A stretch of 64,000 nucleotides of DNA from Sordaria brevicollis (taxonomy: Eukaryota > Ascomycota > Sordariomycetes > Sordariales > Sordariaceae). This document shows positions 46,129 through 57,728 of the stretch, piece after piece. Within the stretch, counting starts at the first letter, position 1, and each line of letters opens with the position of its first letter. Made by a program: the position numbers and the translations under genes. Under the pieces are notes generated by a model. It was not told the origin of the DNA and made no database searches. It saw only the letters and a list, made by a program, of their open reading frames with translations. Where the stretch lies: contig JAUTDP010000004.1 in NCBI GenBank assembly GCA_033439795.1, forward strand, positions 1,674,001-1,738,000, given 5' to 3'.

Positions 46129-48474
46129 GTAACAATGGCCGAGCCGTAACCGGCGGAGAGGGAGGTAAGACCCCCATATTGTTTTTTTGTATCGTTAACA
46201 AGATTGTCATAGTGATGCCCTTCGGGGAGGGTGGGTTTTGGGGAAAAAAAAAAAAAAAAATACCTTTTTTGGAGGGCTTTTATGTCTGGGAGATTCTAGG
46301 TTTTGTCTGAGCAACATATAGGTTTTGCATCGGTGGAGGCGAGTCGTCTTGTTCCAACGGGGAAGGTTCTGCGCGGATTCATTGATGAGAGTTTGGGACA
46401 GTACACTGGTTGGGATTGCATAATATCGCTGCTGGGGAGCATATCTTGTTGTGGACCATGGGATCTGGCTGGCACAATTCGCAGAAAGGCTTCGTTGGGA
46501 GGATTGGATGGGATGGCTAGGATTATGCTGCTTGGGTGAGCACTTCGGGGAGAACGATCTTTGACAGGGTGTTGGAAGCATTGTGGGAAGATTGTGCAGG
46601 GTGATGAGACGGGATATCTTCTGCCATGGAGTTCAAGCAGGAAAGGGGGCCTCGGATATTCGATGAGATGGTGGCGTGCTCATTGCTCAGGTATGCTCCA
46701 TACTCTTCTTCCCCCTTTGACCATTTCCTTGCAAAAAGTCTAACATTCGCATAGGAAAAGCTCTTCGGCTGCATGTCTCTCAGCACTTCCTCGTGTCATT
46801 CAAATCACCATCATCCTCAGCCCAGTCATTTTTGCCTTCTTGACTCTTGTCATGCACAGAAGCGCACGCTCTGAAACGGACATCAACGGTATCAACCTCA
46901 CCAGCGGGCGCGACACTTGTCTTCAGAACACAACTCTTCACTTCTCTCCACGTTTCTTTTGGACCATTCTAACTACCATTGCTCCCGGTCCCACAATCTT
47001 CGGCTCTCCTTTCTCGCCGCACAAAGAGGTTTTGGCCGAACAGACAACCTCACCAGTCGATACAACAGTTGTCGCCATGTCATAGTCAGCACCAAGACGC
47101 GAACACACTTGGCTCAGAATTCACACAAATGTTCGGCTCCTCCAGTATTTTACATGTGCGACTAGCACAAGTTGTTCCCGTCCATTCACGCAAGTTGGTG
47201 CAGTGTCGACTATCAACTCTGTCAAACGATAAACCCGCCGCCGTTTTTTCACCTACCGCACTTTCTTAGAAGACCAGGACGGGCGGATGAGTATGAGGCT
47301 GGGCCGCTTACAGCATCACTCTTCCGTTTTTACATCTTCCAATCTTACCCAGCGCTTGCAGTCAAACATCAAAGCCCTCCCTGACTCGCCTCAAGAGGGA
47401 GTGTCAAGCCAGAGCGCCGATCGAGGCATGTTATCTCGAACCCATCCAACACGCTCGTGCAACAGCGATGCCCCTAACGAGGCCACATCAACCACCACAA
47501 GCCTCGTGAGGAACGGACGCCCTGGTTTTTGTTCACTCTCAAAACGGAAGACAGCCAACACACTGGACCACGCAAGACTCCGTCTCACGGTATCTGACGT
47601 CTACATCAGAATCACCACCAAGCCCAGAACCGCCAGAACGGCAAAAAGAAAACGCGACAGCCGGCTTGCCAAGTCACATCTGTTCTGACTCTGACGCCAT
47701 CTGAAGCCTCATCAAAGTTGGCAAAACCTGCATCGCACTTTATGCCAATGACCGCCCAGCAACCGGTAGAATACCGGAATATGAAAGGAGGAGTTGGGAG
47801 AATCCATATCACTGTTACCACCGTTACCATTGCCCATCGTCACTTAGATAGTCTTCATTGGATAGCCATTTTTCCTTAGATGGTCATCGTCACACAGATA
47901 GTAAATTCAACCAAGAATAGCTTCATCCATGTCCTTTTCTGATTAAAGCAGTTGAAGCCCATACCACGAGGCCCTCTCTGACGGTCTGTACATCGTTGAT
48001 CCCGCTCATACAGCCAGTGGTGCCCTCCAGCAGATACCGTAGTATTTCAAGCCATCCGGAAAAGGGTTTCTTAAGGATTTTGCAGAATGCTCAAGGTCAC
48101 TGCACGAAGGCGTGCGTTTCTTCGTGCAAACAAGAAAAGAGATGTTAGCGTTAGCCACCAAGACGCTCCATAACCATTACCATGTACTCAGAGGTAATGG
48201 GCATGAACATTGCAGTTTACTTGAGGATTCTACCGGATAAAGTCTGATTAGGCCAGATTACCCAAGAAACCCTTTGTCGGATGCCCCGAAACACTACGGT
48301 ACCCGGGTCTTTCATGTGCCTTTATTGCTTTATTTTTCTACCTGTGGTAGATCCCATGTTTCTTCCTGAAAGTGCATGTTTTGGTGGGCGGTGCTCTGCA
48401 TTGATGAGTTGCCTCTTGCTCTCTTTCGCCTTTCAATGCATGCACGCTGTATTATTTTATTTTATTTTTCACTA
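46129..48474. other. Intergenic with weak ORFs
   Basis: No gene with recognisable content. A 17-nt poly(A) run lies at 46244-46260. A plus-strand ATG frame at 47287-47688 is listed separately as a weak candidate. Confidence 0.4.
47287..47688 (+). CDS. Weak candidate ORF, 133 aa, basic
   Basis: Starts with ATG (MSMRLGRLQHHSS) and ends with TGA after 133 codons. The product is basic, with a C-terminus KPRTARTAKRKRDSR that could act as a nuclear signal. There is no homology I recognise, no intron signals are needed, and codon choice is only weakly biased. It may be chance. Confidence 0.18.
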   Translation: MSMRLGRLQHHSSVFTSSNLTQRLQSNIKALPDSPQEGVSSQSADRGMLSRTHPTRSCNSDAPNEATSTTTSLVRNGRPGFCSLSKRKTANTLDHARLRLTVSDVYIRITTKPRTARTAKRKRDSRLAKSHLF

Positions 48475-48486
48475 AAACACGTGTTT
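48475..48486. promoter_or_regulatory. 12-bp palindrome with CACGTG core
   Basis: AAACACGTGTTT is a perfect palindrome containing an E-box core, the type bound by bHLH proteins. It lies 187 bases before the start codon at 48673 and about 30 bases upstream of a TATA-like motif, a sensible operator position. Binding is inferred. Confidence 0.4.
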
Positions 48487-48515
48487 AATGAAGTATCGCC
48501 CAAGGAAAGTAGTAG

Positions 48516-48523
48516 TATAAGTA
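48516..48523 (+). promoter_or_regulatory. TATA-like core promoter element
   Basis: TATAAGTA lies 150 bases upstream of the start codon at 48673, and no ATG occurs between 48491 and 48672. That fits a short, clean leader for the 495-residue gene. Confidence 0.4.
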
Positions 48524-48672
48524 CCTGTTTTTCCCTACCTAGTTATTCAAGGTCTTCCTCCTCTCCCCAAACTCTTCTCGTCTACATCCTGTTGCCTTGC
48601 CTACCAACAACTTCTCACAGAATCCTACAAACACAACAACGCCATAACTTTGGTTATCTTACTCTGGCCATC

Positions 48673-50384
48673 ATGGTGCACCCCCATAGCTGTACCTGTT
48701 GCAAATGCCCGAACACGAAACGGGATTGCCATCAAATGACATTCCGTATCATCACCAATCCATACCTATGGGTCCTCACTCCGCATCATCGTCCTTGCTG
48801 CTGGGGAGACCAGCCTTCGATGGACGACTGGAACAAAAAACTCGAAAAGGAACTCGAAAAAAAGTACCAGGAGGAGGCCAGACAGAAAGGCAAGGGTGGA
48901 AAGAACTGGATTTCCTCTTGGCTCCCGTTCCAGTCCCTCGGTTGTTCGACGACACCAATGGCGACGGAATTTTCAGAAATCCAGCCGCTTACCAAACTGA
49001 CGCCACCAGAAGCAGCAGTCCGAGATTTCAAGAACATTGTGGTCTCGTTCCATTTCCCGAAGGAGATCCTTTCCAAGCAAGAGTGCATCCCCAACCCAAC
49101 CGAATGGTTTGTTGAGCTCCGTCAATACTTTGTCGACCTTCCCCAGCAGCTCGGGCAACTCGAACAGTTTTCAAAGGCGACTGTCGGTAGCGGTACTGGT
49201 ACCGGCACCGCAGACTACGACAACGAAGACGTACGCAGTCTAGCTCGCTGGAAGGACTACCAGGTACCAGATGACACAGCTGGCAAGCCCTTCCTTCGGA
49301 CGACTGATCATCGATTCAGATATCCCAACCTGAATTTCAAGCGCCGCATCGTGTTCTCGCAGCGAGAAAAGGACGGTCAATGGTTGATCGGTCGTTGGAT
49401 GGCTGTCGCCTACGTTTTCGCCTCCACCCGGGAAGCTCTTCAGCAGCTGGATTGGTGCCAGCTAATTTCTCCTGAGACCATGGCCGAGTAAGTTTTGTCC
49501 CGCTTCAGAGGTCAACCCCCCTCGTTTCTTCCAGCAGCCCTTCCTTTTTTTTCTTTTTCTTTTTTTTCTTTTTCCTTTTTTTCTATTTTTTTTTTTACCT
49601 TTCTTTCTGTTTTTGTCCACCATCGCAATAGCATTTTGCTCTCTACTTGACCCTGACTTGTTCAGCGAGACCAAAGATAATTTGCTAGTAACTGACATAC
49701 TCTTTTTTTAGTCTCATCGCCTATAACATAGGACCGATGAAGCTTGAAGACGACTATGCGCCAGAATTGAGAATATTCTACCAGCTCGAACGAATGCGAC
49801 CATACTATGTCTATCAATACGATGGCGGTGAGACAGCCAGCAAACAGCAACAACCACAGAGCCGTTGTGCCGAGGAGGAGGAGGAGAAAACGAAGATGGA
49901 GAAGCAGAACAAAACCATCATTCAGGCGACAACCCGGGCCAACAAGTCTGATGAAGAGCAGCCTCCTGGGGACGACGACGGCACTGCTACTACTTTAGAG
50001 CAGTGCGCGCATATGATGGTACCTACCGTTTGGCAATTGGTATCTACCCATTGTCAGACCCCGTGGGGTAAGAGATCCCCTAACCCGGCCATTCCAGCCA
50101 TTCCTCATGGCTTGCCTATCCCCACCGACCTCGAGGACCGTTGTCATATCACGGATAGGTATGATTACGGTTGCGAATTTCTTGGACCGGTCCCGTATCA
50201 TGCAGAAAACAGGGCGGTACCTCCTGGAATGTCCATCTCGCAGGTGCTCGAAGACCGTTGCCATCTTGTCGACCGGACCTGGCAATCTTTGATGAGAGGT
50301 GGTGCCGTTGACGCTACCACTACCACTACCACTACCACGGAGGATGAAGAGTTTTGGGACAAGGAGTGGGATCTGATTGACTGA
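48673..50384 (+). CDS. Unrecognised 495-aa protein with duplicated LEDRCH motif
   Basis: Exons 48673-49487 and 49712-50384, joined by a 224-nt GTAAGT...TTTTTAG intron with a long pyrimidine tract; the frame closes at 496 codons. The N-terminus is Cys/His-rich (HSCTCCKC, later CCWG), followed by a charged helix (KKLEKELEKKYQEEARQ), then a globular region with many aromatics (FRYPNLNFKRRIVF, GRWMAVAYVFAS). After the intron comes a Gln/Glu/Lys-rich linker. The C-terminal part repeats a motif, LEDRCHITDR and LEDRCHLVDR, about 50 residues apart, and ends with threonine and acidic runs. No signal peptide or membrane span is evident. I do not recognise the family. GC-rich third positions argue that it is coding. 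A second 138-codon frame overlaps exon 1 (48699-49115). Confidence 0.75.
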
Positions 50385-51918
50385 GAGCCCTTGTGGCGTC
50401 GAGGAAGACTCTCAAATCCAAACTCGGGCAGGAGATTATATGAGCAGCTGCCGAAACAAGTCTGAGCGGTGGAGAAATATCAAGCAAGGAAGCAAGGTGC
50501 CTCTGGTCAAAAGGGACAGGAAACAACACGACCCGAACAAATGCGACGATTTTTCTTCTTTCTTTACGCGGAGTTTTCTGTCGAGTGTATTGGGGCATTG
50601 GGTCAGATCATATAAAGCAGGAGATAAGGGAGGTAACGGTTTACGCCTGGTTATCGGATTATTTTGTTTGGATTTTTAATGATGTCATGTTTTTATGTTT
50701 TCGGCTCCGAGTATGGACAGATAGATCATTCCGCGTGGCATGCTTCCCGCGAGGAAAGGAACAAAAGAGGCCGGTTGGTACAAGACAGCGATAGGAACAA
50801 AGTTACACTGATTTGGCAACCCCTTGGTTATCCTCTCAAATGTGTTTTCTGGTGAATTACTAACTTACAAACACAGCCAAGCCCCAACGGTATACGTAAA
50901 AAGACTTTCTTCCTGATGCACCGTAACTCTGAGAACATCTGAAACTCCTTCTAATGACTATAACAAGACTAGATTTGCAGAACTGTAAGTCATGGAAAGA
51001 CAGCGAAACTATTCGTGTCTTGTATAAGCCATTTTCTCTCCTGGCCTCCAGATACGGGTTGTGATGGGGTCGTATTTCTTAAGAACAACTACTCGCCTGG
51101 CCTAAAAACGACACAGCGACTTGACAAAGTCAGGGCATTTTCTAGCCCAGACGAGTACAGCAACGCACCTCGACATCTACGCTCACACACATCCTATATA
51201 TGACCCTTATCCTTCTATTGCCTTACCCACCGGGGACACACGATAACAAGTGCTTTAAATTCTCGCCTCACCTGAAGATTTTAATCTTCCATCGACTTTC
51301 CAAAACTTCCTACCTATCAGAGGTTCTCACAAAACACAGAACAAGGACTTGTTAGTGAAGGAGAGCGAAGCTCAGACTTTACATGAGCAATGTTCTTATG
51401 GACGTGATGCTTAAGACTGGGTAGAGAACGTAGTAGTGGCTCTGAACTCATAGTACGCCCAGGAAACCAGAGGGCGCGGGCAGGTTATCCCCGTAAAAGA
51501 TACGGCACAACTGTATAACACAGACATAGCCTCTTTTCATTCCTTCTTATGATTCCGCTTGTCGTGGTGCTATCCACCAACCCAAAAAGTAGTACACTAC
51601 ACATCGATCCATTCTCTCCAACCCGAGAGTGACCAGCAAACGCCAAATCAAAACTGTAAAACCTGCAGCCATAATGACTACTAGTTACTTCATATTCAAG
51701 CAAGCTCCCTGTCAAAAGCTATCCGTCACCATCACCAGAGTACCAAGGGCTCTAAGCCAACCTGCGAACCCTTTCGCTATATCATAAAAAAACATTTCCC
51801 TTGAACCCAAAAAAGACGCCTAACCACACATTTCCACCTGCCCTCGCTCATCGTACAGACCTGCCAACTCACCTCTGCGTAGTCCCACTTCTTCGTTATT
51901 CATACCTTGAACCCAAAA
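50385..51918. other. Convergent intergenic region
   Basis: Receives the 3' ends of the 495-residue gene and of the AT-hook gene. Only short frames are present; no feature I can support. Confidence 0.45.
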
Positions 51919-53339
51919 TTAGGCAGGTCCCTGACTCCTCGTCTTCCTCTGGGTCTGACCAACAGGCTTCAAGATCTTCCTCGCCGCCTTCTCAACCTTC
52001 TCAGCCGCCGACTTCTTGGGCCTTCCCGGGGCTCTCTTGACCGGGGAGGATGCACCGTCACCGTTCGTCTCATCCGCCTTGGCCTTTTTGGCATCGCCAT
52101 TTACGGCCTCGTTCTCGTTGTCCTCGTCGTATTCATCCGCCTTTCGCTTCTTGCTAGCAGCAGAAGTTGGAGCAGGGGCGGCCTTGACCCCCTCCTCGGC
52201 TTGTGTCGGGTCCGAGGCCTTGGCGACGACCTCCGAAGGGACGTTCTTCATCTCGGTATCGCCCTCCTCGTCCTTCTTTGCGGCGCCAGCTACTCCGTTC
52301 GTGCCGTTCTCTCCGAGTGGTGCGGCGGCTACTGCTTGATCCGGGTTGGTCGCCGCGGCGTCCTTTGCGTCGTTGACTTTCTTCTCAATCTTGCCTTCGG
52401 TAGACTCCTCCTTGGCAGCCTTCTCCAAATCCGGAGCGGCCTCACCATTGGGAAGAACGGTTCCTGCGCCCGCGGGGCCGCCAGCCGAAGCGTCCTCCGT
52501 GGATCCCGGCAATCCGTCACCGGTTGGTACAGCATCCGAGCGGGGGTTCTCATGGACTTTCTCGGGTGCCGGAGCGGCAGCAGCGTCGAAAACGGCAGTG
52601 GAGGTCGGGGCAGAGGGAGTGGCGGTTTCGAAACCGTGGAACTCGTCACCGGCGGCGGTAGGCTCTAGAGCCATCTTCTCGGCGACGACTTGGTTTTCGG
52701 AGGGGAAAGTTTTCGGTTTCTCGGCATCCTTCTTGTCGTCGGGATGAGCGTCGGTGGCGGGCTTGAGGCTGTCGGTCGCCGCAGTGACCTTACTTTCGGT
52801 AGTGGTGGCGGCTACGTCTGCCACTGGGACAGGAGCGGAGGCCGAGGCGGAGCCAGTGTCGTCTGGCTTGGAGGTCATGGTGGAGGGAGCGGTGGGTTGC
52901 TGCTCAGCTGTATGATGAACGCCAAGAGGAAGGAGGCTAGGTGTCAGTCTGCCTGAGCTATCAATCTAGTTTGAGGTATTCTGGAGGGGTTTTCTCGATC
53001 GTCTGATGGGAATGAAAATGGTTGAATCGGGTGTTGATGTTGATTTTTGGATACAGTATCGTGTTGACAAGGGCGATGGTGAAAAGTGAAGGGCGGTGAT
53101 GGCGCGTGGGCGAATCAGAAGAGGAGCGCACAAGGATTCGCCAATGCGCTCAATGGACGTGTAACGGCTCCTTGTATGGTAGATGGCGCAAGACCGTGTA
53201 CCTAGCTGCGTCTCTTGGATTCAAGACCCAACCAAGGCTCCGACCTGAATCCTAGATCCCAATCGTTTTCTCATACAGAACATTGTGCTCGTGTCGCGAG
53301 GGCATTCTCTCACTCACCTTTGTTGACTTGGGCGGACAT
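51919..53339 (-). CDS. AT-hook nuclear protein (336 aa)
   Basis: Two exons, 53339-53318 and 52907-51919. The 22-nt first exon encodes MSAQVNK and is joined by a 410-nt GTGAGT...ATACAG intron to AEQQPTAPSTMTSKPDD, so the true start lies upstream of the ATG at 52878 that a simple ORF search would choose. The protein is low-complexity, alanine- and acid-rich. A basic stretch KKRKADEYDEDNE (probable nuclear signal) precedes a C-terminal AT-hook core PGRPKK and a basic tail (RKILKPVGQTQRKTRSQ). AT-hooks bind the minor groove of AT-rich DNA, so a chromatin role is likely but inferred. The upstream space ends after 158 bases at a RIP-damaged retroelement. Confidence 0.85.
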
Positions 53340-53492
53340 GATGATGGCGTTGGAAAAAGGGCGATGACGTAGTTCGGGAGGATACCGCGTAGAGTGGGTG
53401 CGCTGTGCGATTTGAGTGGAAGAGGAAAGGCTCGGCGGGTCTAGAATCCGGGGAAATGGGTAGGGGTTGGTTCGTTGTGCGTTGGGATGGCA
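53340..53492 (-). promoter_or_regulatory. Compressed promoter of the AT-hook gene
   Basis: Only 153 bases separate the start codon from the 5-bp target duplication of the retroelement. They contain no ATG on the coding strand and carry a CRE-like half site (TACGTCA on the coding strand). Either transcription starts within this short space or the element's LTR supplies part of the promoter. Confidence 0.45.
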
Positions 53493-53497
53493 GAAAT
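53493..53497. repeat. Target-site duplication GAAAT (left)
   Basis: GAAAT precedes the left LTR and recurs directly after the right LTR at 61175-61179. A 5-bp duplication is standard for LTR retroelement integration. Confidence 0.85.
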
Positions 53498-53685
53498 TGT
53501 TAGATTAGAGGGTAGACTCGACCAGTAGAAACAGGCTTACGTAAGGCGCCCCAGCTACCAGATTCTGGCTGCAGACCTTCCTAATAGTCTGGGCACCCCC
53601 AATTCGGGTTCCATAGAACTCTTCTAAATATACACATCGATTTTAACCCTCAATTACGATATCCACTTTGCTATGCAATTTAACA
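53498..53685 (+). repeat. Left (5') LTR of copia element, 188 bp
   Basis: Begins TGTTAG and ends TTAACA, as LTRs do with TG...CA. It is similar over its length to 60985-61174, the differences being mostly transitions plus a 2-base indel near the start. Confidence 0.9.
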
Positions 53686-55670
53686 ATTAACAATCTAATT
53701 TGCAATCTCCGCACTACGAAAACTTTAATTACATTAATTACAACTATTATTACTATTACTACCGTAATTTATTACGTTATTAACTATATTCTAATTAATC
53801 GATAAGGAAGTTATTACTAAATAAATTTATTTAAATTTTATAAATAAATTTAGGGAATAGAGCGACGAATTTATAGCCTACACTAAGGTCTTAGACCTTA
53901 TTAATTATATATTAGGAATATAATTAATTCCCTTTGAACTTATAGAATTAATTATTATAAATTATATTATTAAATTATTTACTTATTATTATATTAAAAA
54001 GGCTAGGGAAGCCCTTAACGATTTTAAAAATAGTACCCTTACTATATTAATCCTTCTTTATAACGCTAATAATATTTTTATAAGCGTAGAATTTACCGAA
54101 AAATCTTTAAAAGAATAAATTAACGACGCTATTATTAAATTTACCAATTTTATTATTACGGGGCTGTAGGAGTATAATTACGACGTTAGTATATTTAATT
54201 ACCGGTTTAAAAAATACGAAACTTTTTCGAAATATTACGCTATATTTATTAAATAAATACGTAAAACCGTTTATTAGGATTATAAGTCTAGTTACTTCCG
54301 GAATGACGAAGATTTCCCCCAATAATATTTTACCCTCGTTAAAGGGTTGTAATACCATTTTGAATAAACCTTTATTAATATTTATAAAGTTTACCGCGAT
54401 TATATTAATAAACCCTTTATAATAGAGTTTAAAATAGGAATAGTTAAGTAGATTAATAGTTAAGAGATTATTATAATTAAAATTTAATTTTATATAATCT
54501 TTAAATCCTTATTAATTACCGCTTGGTTTTACGACCTTATTAAGTATTTACGCCCTATTCGACCGGGTTAGGCCTTTAACGCTTTACGCTAATATTATTT
54601 ATAAATTATTAATAATACTTTCGACTTTTATATTTTATCCGGGGATTTCTATATTAAGGGTTTTAACGATAAGGTACCCGTAATTATATAGGTTAAATCT
54701 AGCCGTAGAGGTATTCGCGGGGCGTCCTTTAGAATTAGAGGCGATATTTTTAATAGGTTGGAGGATATTAATATTAAGGTAGAGGACGTTTAATTTAGTA
54801 GATTCTAATATAATTAGCGTAAAAGGAAGTACGTAGTATAAATTAAAAATTTTAAATAAAGTAGAAGTTTATTATTATTATTTTATTATAAGGTTTGCGA
54901 AGAGGGTACGTATATTATTAAATATTATTAGTATTTCTTTTTTAATAGGGCCCTAAACCCTCGCTAAAAGCTTAACCCTAAGGTATAAATTCGGGTAATT
55001 AAGAATTTTAATAACGATTTAAAATTTAAAAGGGAGGTCGAAATTTAGAAAAGGGAGATAATTAAATAATTAATAAATTTTATCCTTAGTATTAATAATT
55101 AATTTTAAAGTAATTAATTTTTTAATAAGAATATTACTATAAACCTTATTCTTATCCCTATTTAAATTTATAAAACCGTTATAGTATAAATAGTATTTTA
55201 AACAGGAAAAGGAAGCTCTAATATTTACCCGTTTAAAAACTACGCTCTTTTTAATTTTAATAGCTCTTTATACGTATTTAACGAAATTACGCGTTTCTTT
55301 AATTTCTATTATGTACCCTATAGTAATAATTTATAGGCTAAAGATTTATATATTATAATTTAAAGTTATAAGGAGGTTAATTTTATTATTAATAAAAAGA
55401 ACGGGCTTAGGAAGCTATATTTTTACAATATAACTTTTTACCCTAATTTTATAATTAATTTTATCTCCCTATATTTATTATACAAATAAAATTTCTTTTA
55501 AGATTATAAATTACCTAATAATTACCTTCGTAATATAAACTAATTACTCTTTTACTATTTTAAGACCCGTTACCGTTAAATTTTATTTAAAGAGCTTCCT
55601 TATTTATTTACTCGGGCGAATTTTTATACCCGTAAGAATATAATTAATTCTTATATAAGCCGTAGGTACT

Positions 55671-55675
55671 ATTAT
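55671..55675. repeat. Target-site duplication ATTAT (nested element)
   Basis: ATTAT immediately precedes the nested element and recurs at 57729-57733 right after it. Confidence 0.8.
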
Positions 55676-55911
55676 TGTGACGGCGCGAGGCCTTTGCACG
55701 TTTAAGGACAGAGCGAGGCACACGTTGGATCGAAAATATTGAATTGAAGAAGAAGGGAAACTTCCAAATGCGGAAGGTGGGATGTGCTAGTCGAGGTTTT
55801 ATACCCAGACCCAGCGATAGGTAAATGGCAACGATAAGTGACTGCCAACGACAATCCTAGTGACAGGTAACCATAACGTCACATAAGGACCCTGACGGCT
55901 ATGCCGTTACA
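55676..55911 (-). repeat. LTR of nested element (its 3' LTR)
   Basis: This 236-bp direct repeat matches 57493-57728, with scattered transitions. This copy keeps more G and C than the right copy. Confidence 0.88.
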
Positions 55912-57492
55912 TTCCCCCCCCAAAGAAGAAGCTTCAGCCCCAAAAGCGCTGAGAATCTATTTATATATGAAAATCCCTTCATCCCTTCTATATTCCCAAT
56001 CAATACTGTTTGGCGTAATACTACTCCAACTCCGTAATACGGGCGTCAAGATCGTCGTAAGAATCGTGAAATGAAACGTTATCGCTATCCTCAAGGTTCT
56101 TAGGGATGTAGGTGAGATCGAGAGAATTGAGACGAATATTAATATTGCCGATTTCCATACGGTCGCCTCCATTGCCGGTATAACGCGTATTTTAGGACGA
56201 AGAACCGTAACTGTAATTATTCGAATAATTAGACGAAATAGCAATTATTCTTCCGCCGACGAGCTTTTAAACCTTAAAGACGAATTCGTCGTAATTCCTA
56301 GGTGCCGGGACAAATTGAAATTTCTTACGGATATCCTACAAAATTATACGGCGGATAAAAGCGAATTTAATATCCTCCAGCTATTTATTAATTTTAATAG
56401 CGTAAAGTTAGCACTCGAATTTAACTAAGAAGGTAGTAAACAATTTATTTTTAACCTATTTAAAGTTTTAAAAACGCTTTTAAATTTAATAAACCTTATT
56501 AGGGTTATCGAAATATTTAAATAATTCTTTAAATAAAACCTAAACGTCGTAAGTATAGGATTCATCCGTTTAAATAAGGAAATAAAAGAAAAGGGACTAA
56601 ATCTTCGGGTCTAAACGTAAATAAACGTAAAAAAATTAAATTTCCTCCGAATTAAAGGCTCGTTTATCGATACGCAATTTCGCAATTATTATAAACTTTT
56701 AAAATTTAAAAGTATATTAAATATTAATAAATTTGTCGACGTTAAGGAATATTATTTTAATAGGCTTATTATTAAATATAGATTCTAACTTAAAAATTCG
56801 AATACGTAAAATATTTAATTCGTTATAATATACGTAGACTATTTAATTTATAATAAGAAGCGGATTAATATTTATATTAATAATAAATATTTACGGTTTA
56901 CCGAAAATAATATCGGAGGTTATTAAAAAGAAGGAGTATTTTAAAATTTTTTAATATTTTATAATTTTTAAAGTAATAAAGGAAAATAGCGGCGCGTTTA
57001 AAATAGAATATATAAATACGTAAAGGTAAACTTCTATTATAAGGCTTAAAAAAGTAAATAGGACGAATTCTAAATAAATAATAAATTACTATAAGGCGCC
57101 CGTATTTATACCATAACCTTTATATTTACTTTTAATTAATTAAAGTAATAAGCGTACTTACGGTTTTAAATACATTAAAGTACCGTACCCTAATTATTAA
57201 TTTTACTTATAAAGTTGGGTCCTCCTATAAAAAAAGAAAAAAGATACTATTTAATTAATTAGAAGTTAATTTAATCGAAATACGAATCCGGTAACGTAAT
57301 TTCGGTTATTCGAAAGATTAAACGGTAACGTTTCTACCGTAAAGTTATTTATCGTTTACTATAAAGCATTAAGCCGGTTAATTAGGTCGTAATAATATAA
57401 TCCGTATCGCTAACGTTGAAACGAGTATATAAAAAGAATTTAATATCTATACGACTTAAACGCGTAAATGCGTAAAAGAAGGAATTTAATAT

Positions 57493-57728
57493 TATAACGG
57501 CGCGAAGCCTTTATACGTTTAAAGATAGAGCGAGGTATACGTTGGATCGAAAATATTAAATTGAAGAAGAAGGGAAACTTTTAAATGCGGAAGGTAGGAT
57601 GTATTGGTCGAGGTTTTATACTTAGACCTAGCGATAGGTAAATGGCAACGATAAGTGACTGCTAGCGACAGTCCTAGTGACAGGTAACTATGACGTCACA
57701 TGAGGACCCTGACGGCCATGCCGTTACA
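57493..57728 (-). repeat. LTR of nested element (its 5' LTR)
   Basis: This is the second copy of the 236-bp repeat, more heavily changed to A/T. It ends GCCGTTACA, followed by the ATTAT target duplication. Confidence 0.88.

Larger units (their letters stand above)
55676..57728 (-). mobile_element. Nested antisense LTR element, gag-only (2.05 kb)
   Basis: Two 236-bp LTRs, one starting TGTGACGGC and both ending GCCGTTACA, flank only 1581 bp. A polypurine tract, read on the minus strand as CTTTGGGGGGGGAA, lies directly beside the left LTR, so the element runs right to left. Minus-strand frames show Gag-like content: RKKFQFVPAPRNYDEFVFKV near 56270-56330, then GNGGDRMEIGNINIRLNSLD near 56125-56190, then YDDLDARITELE and a stop near 56030. 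There is no space for protease, RT or integrase, so it is a non-autonomous, gag-only LTR element. RIP stops mark it as inactive. It interrupts the copia element just before integrase. Confidence 0.82.
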
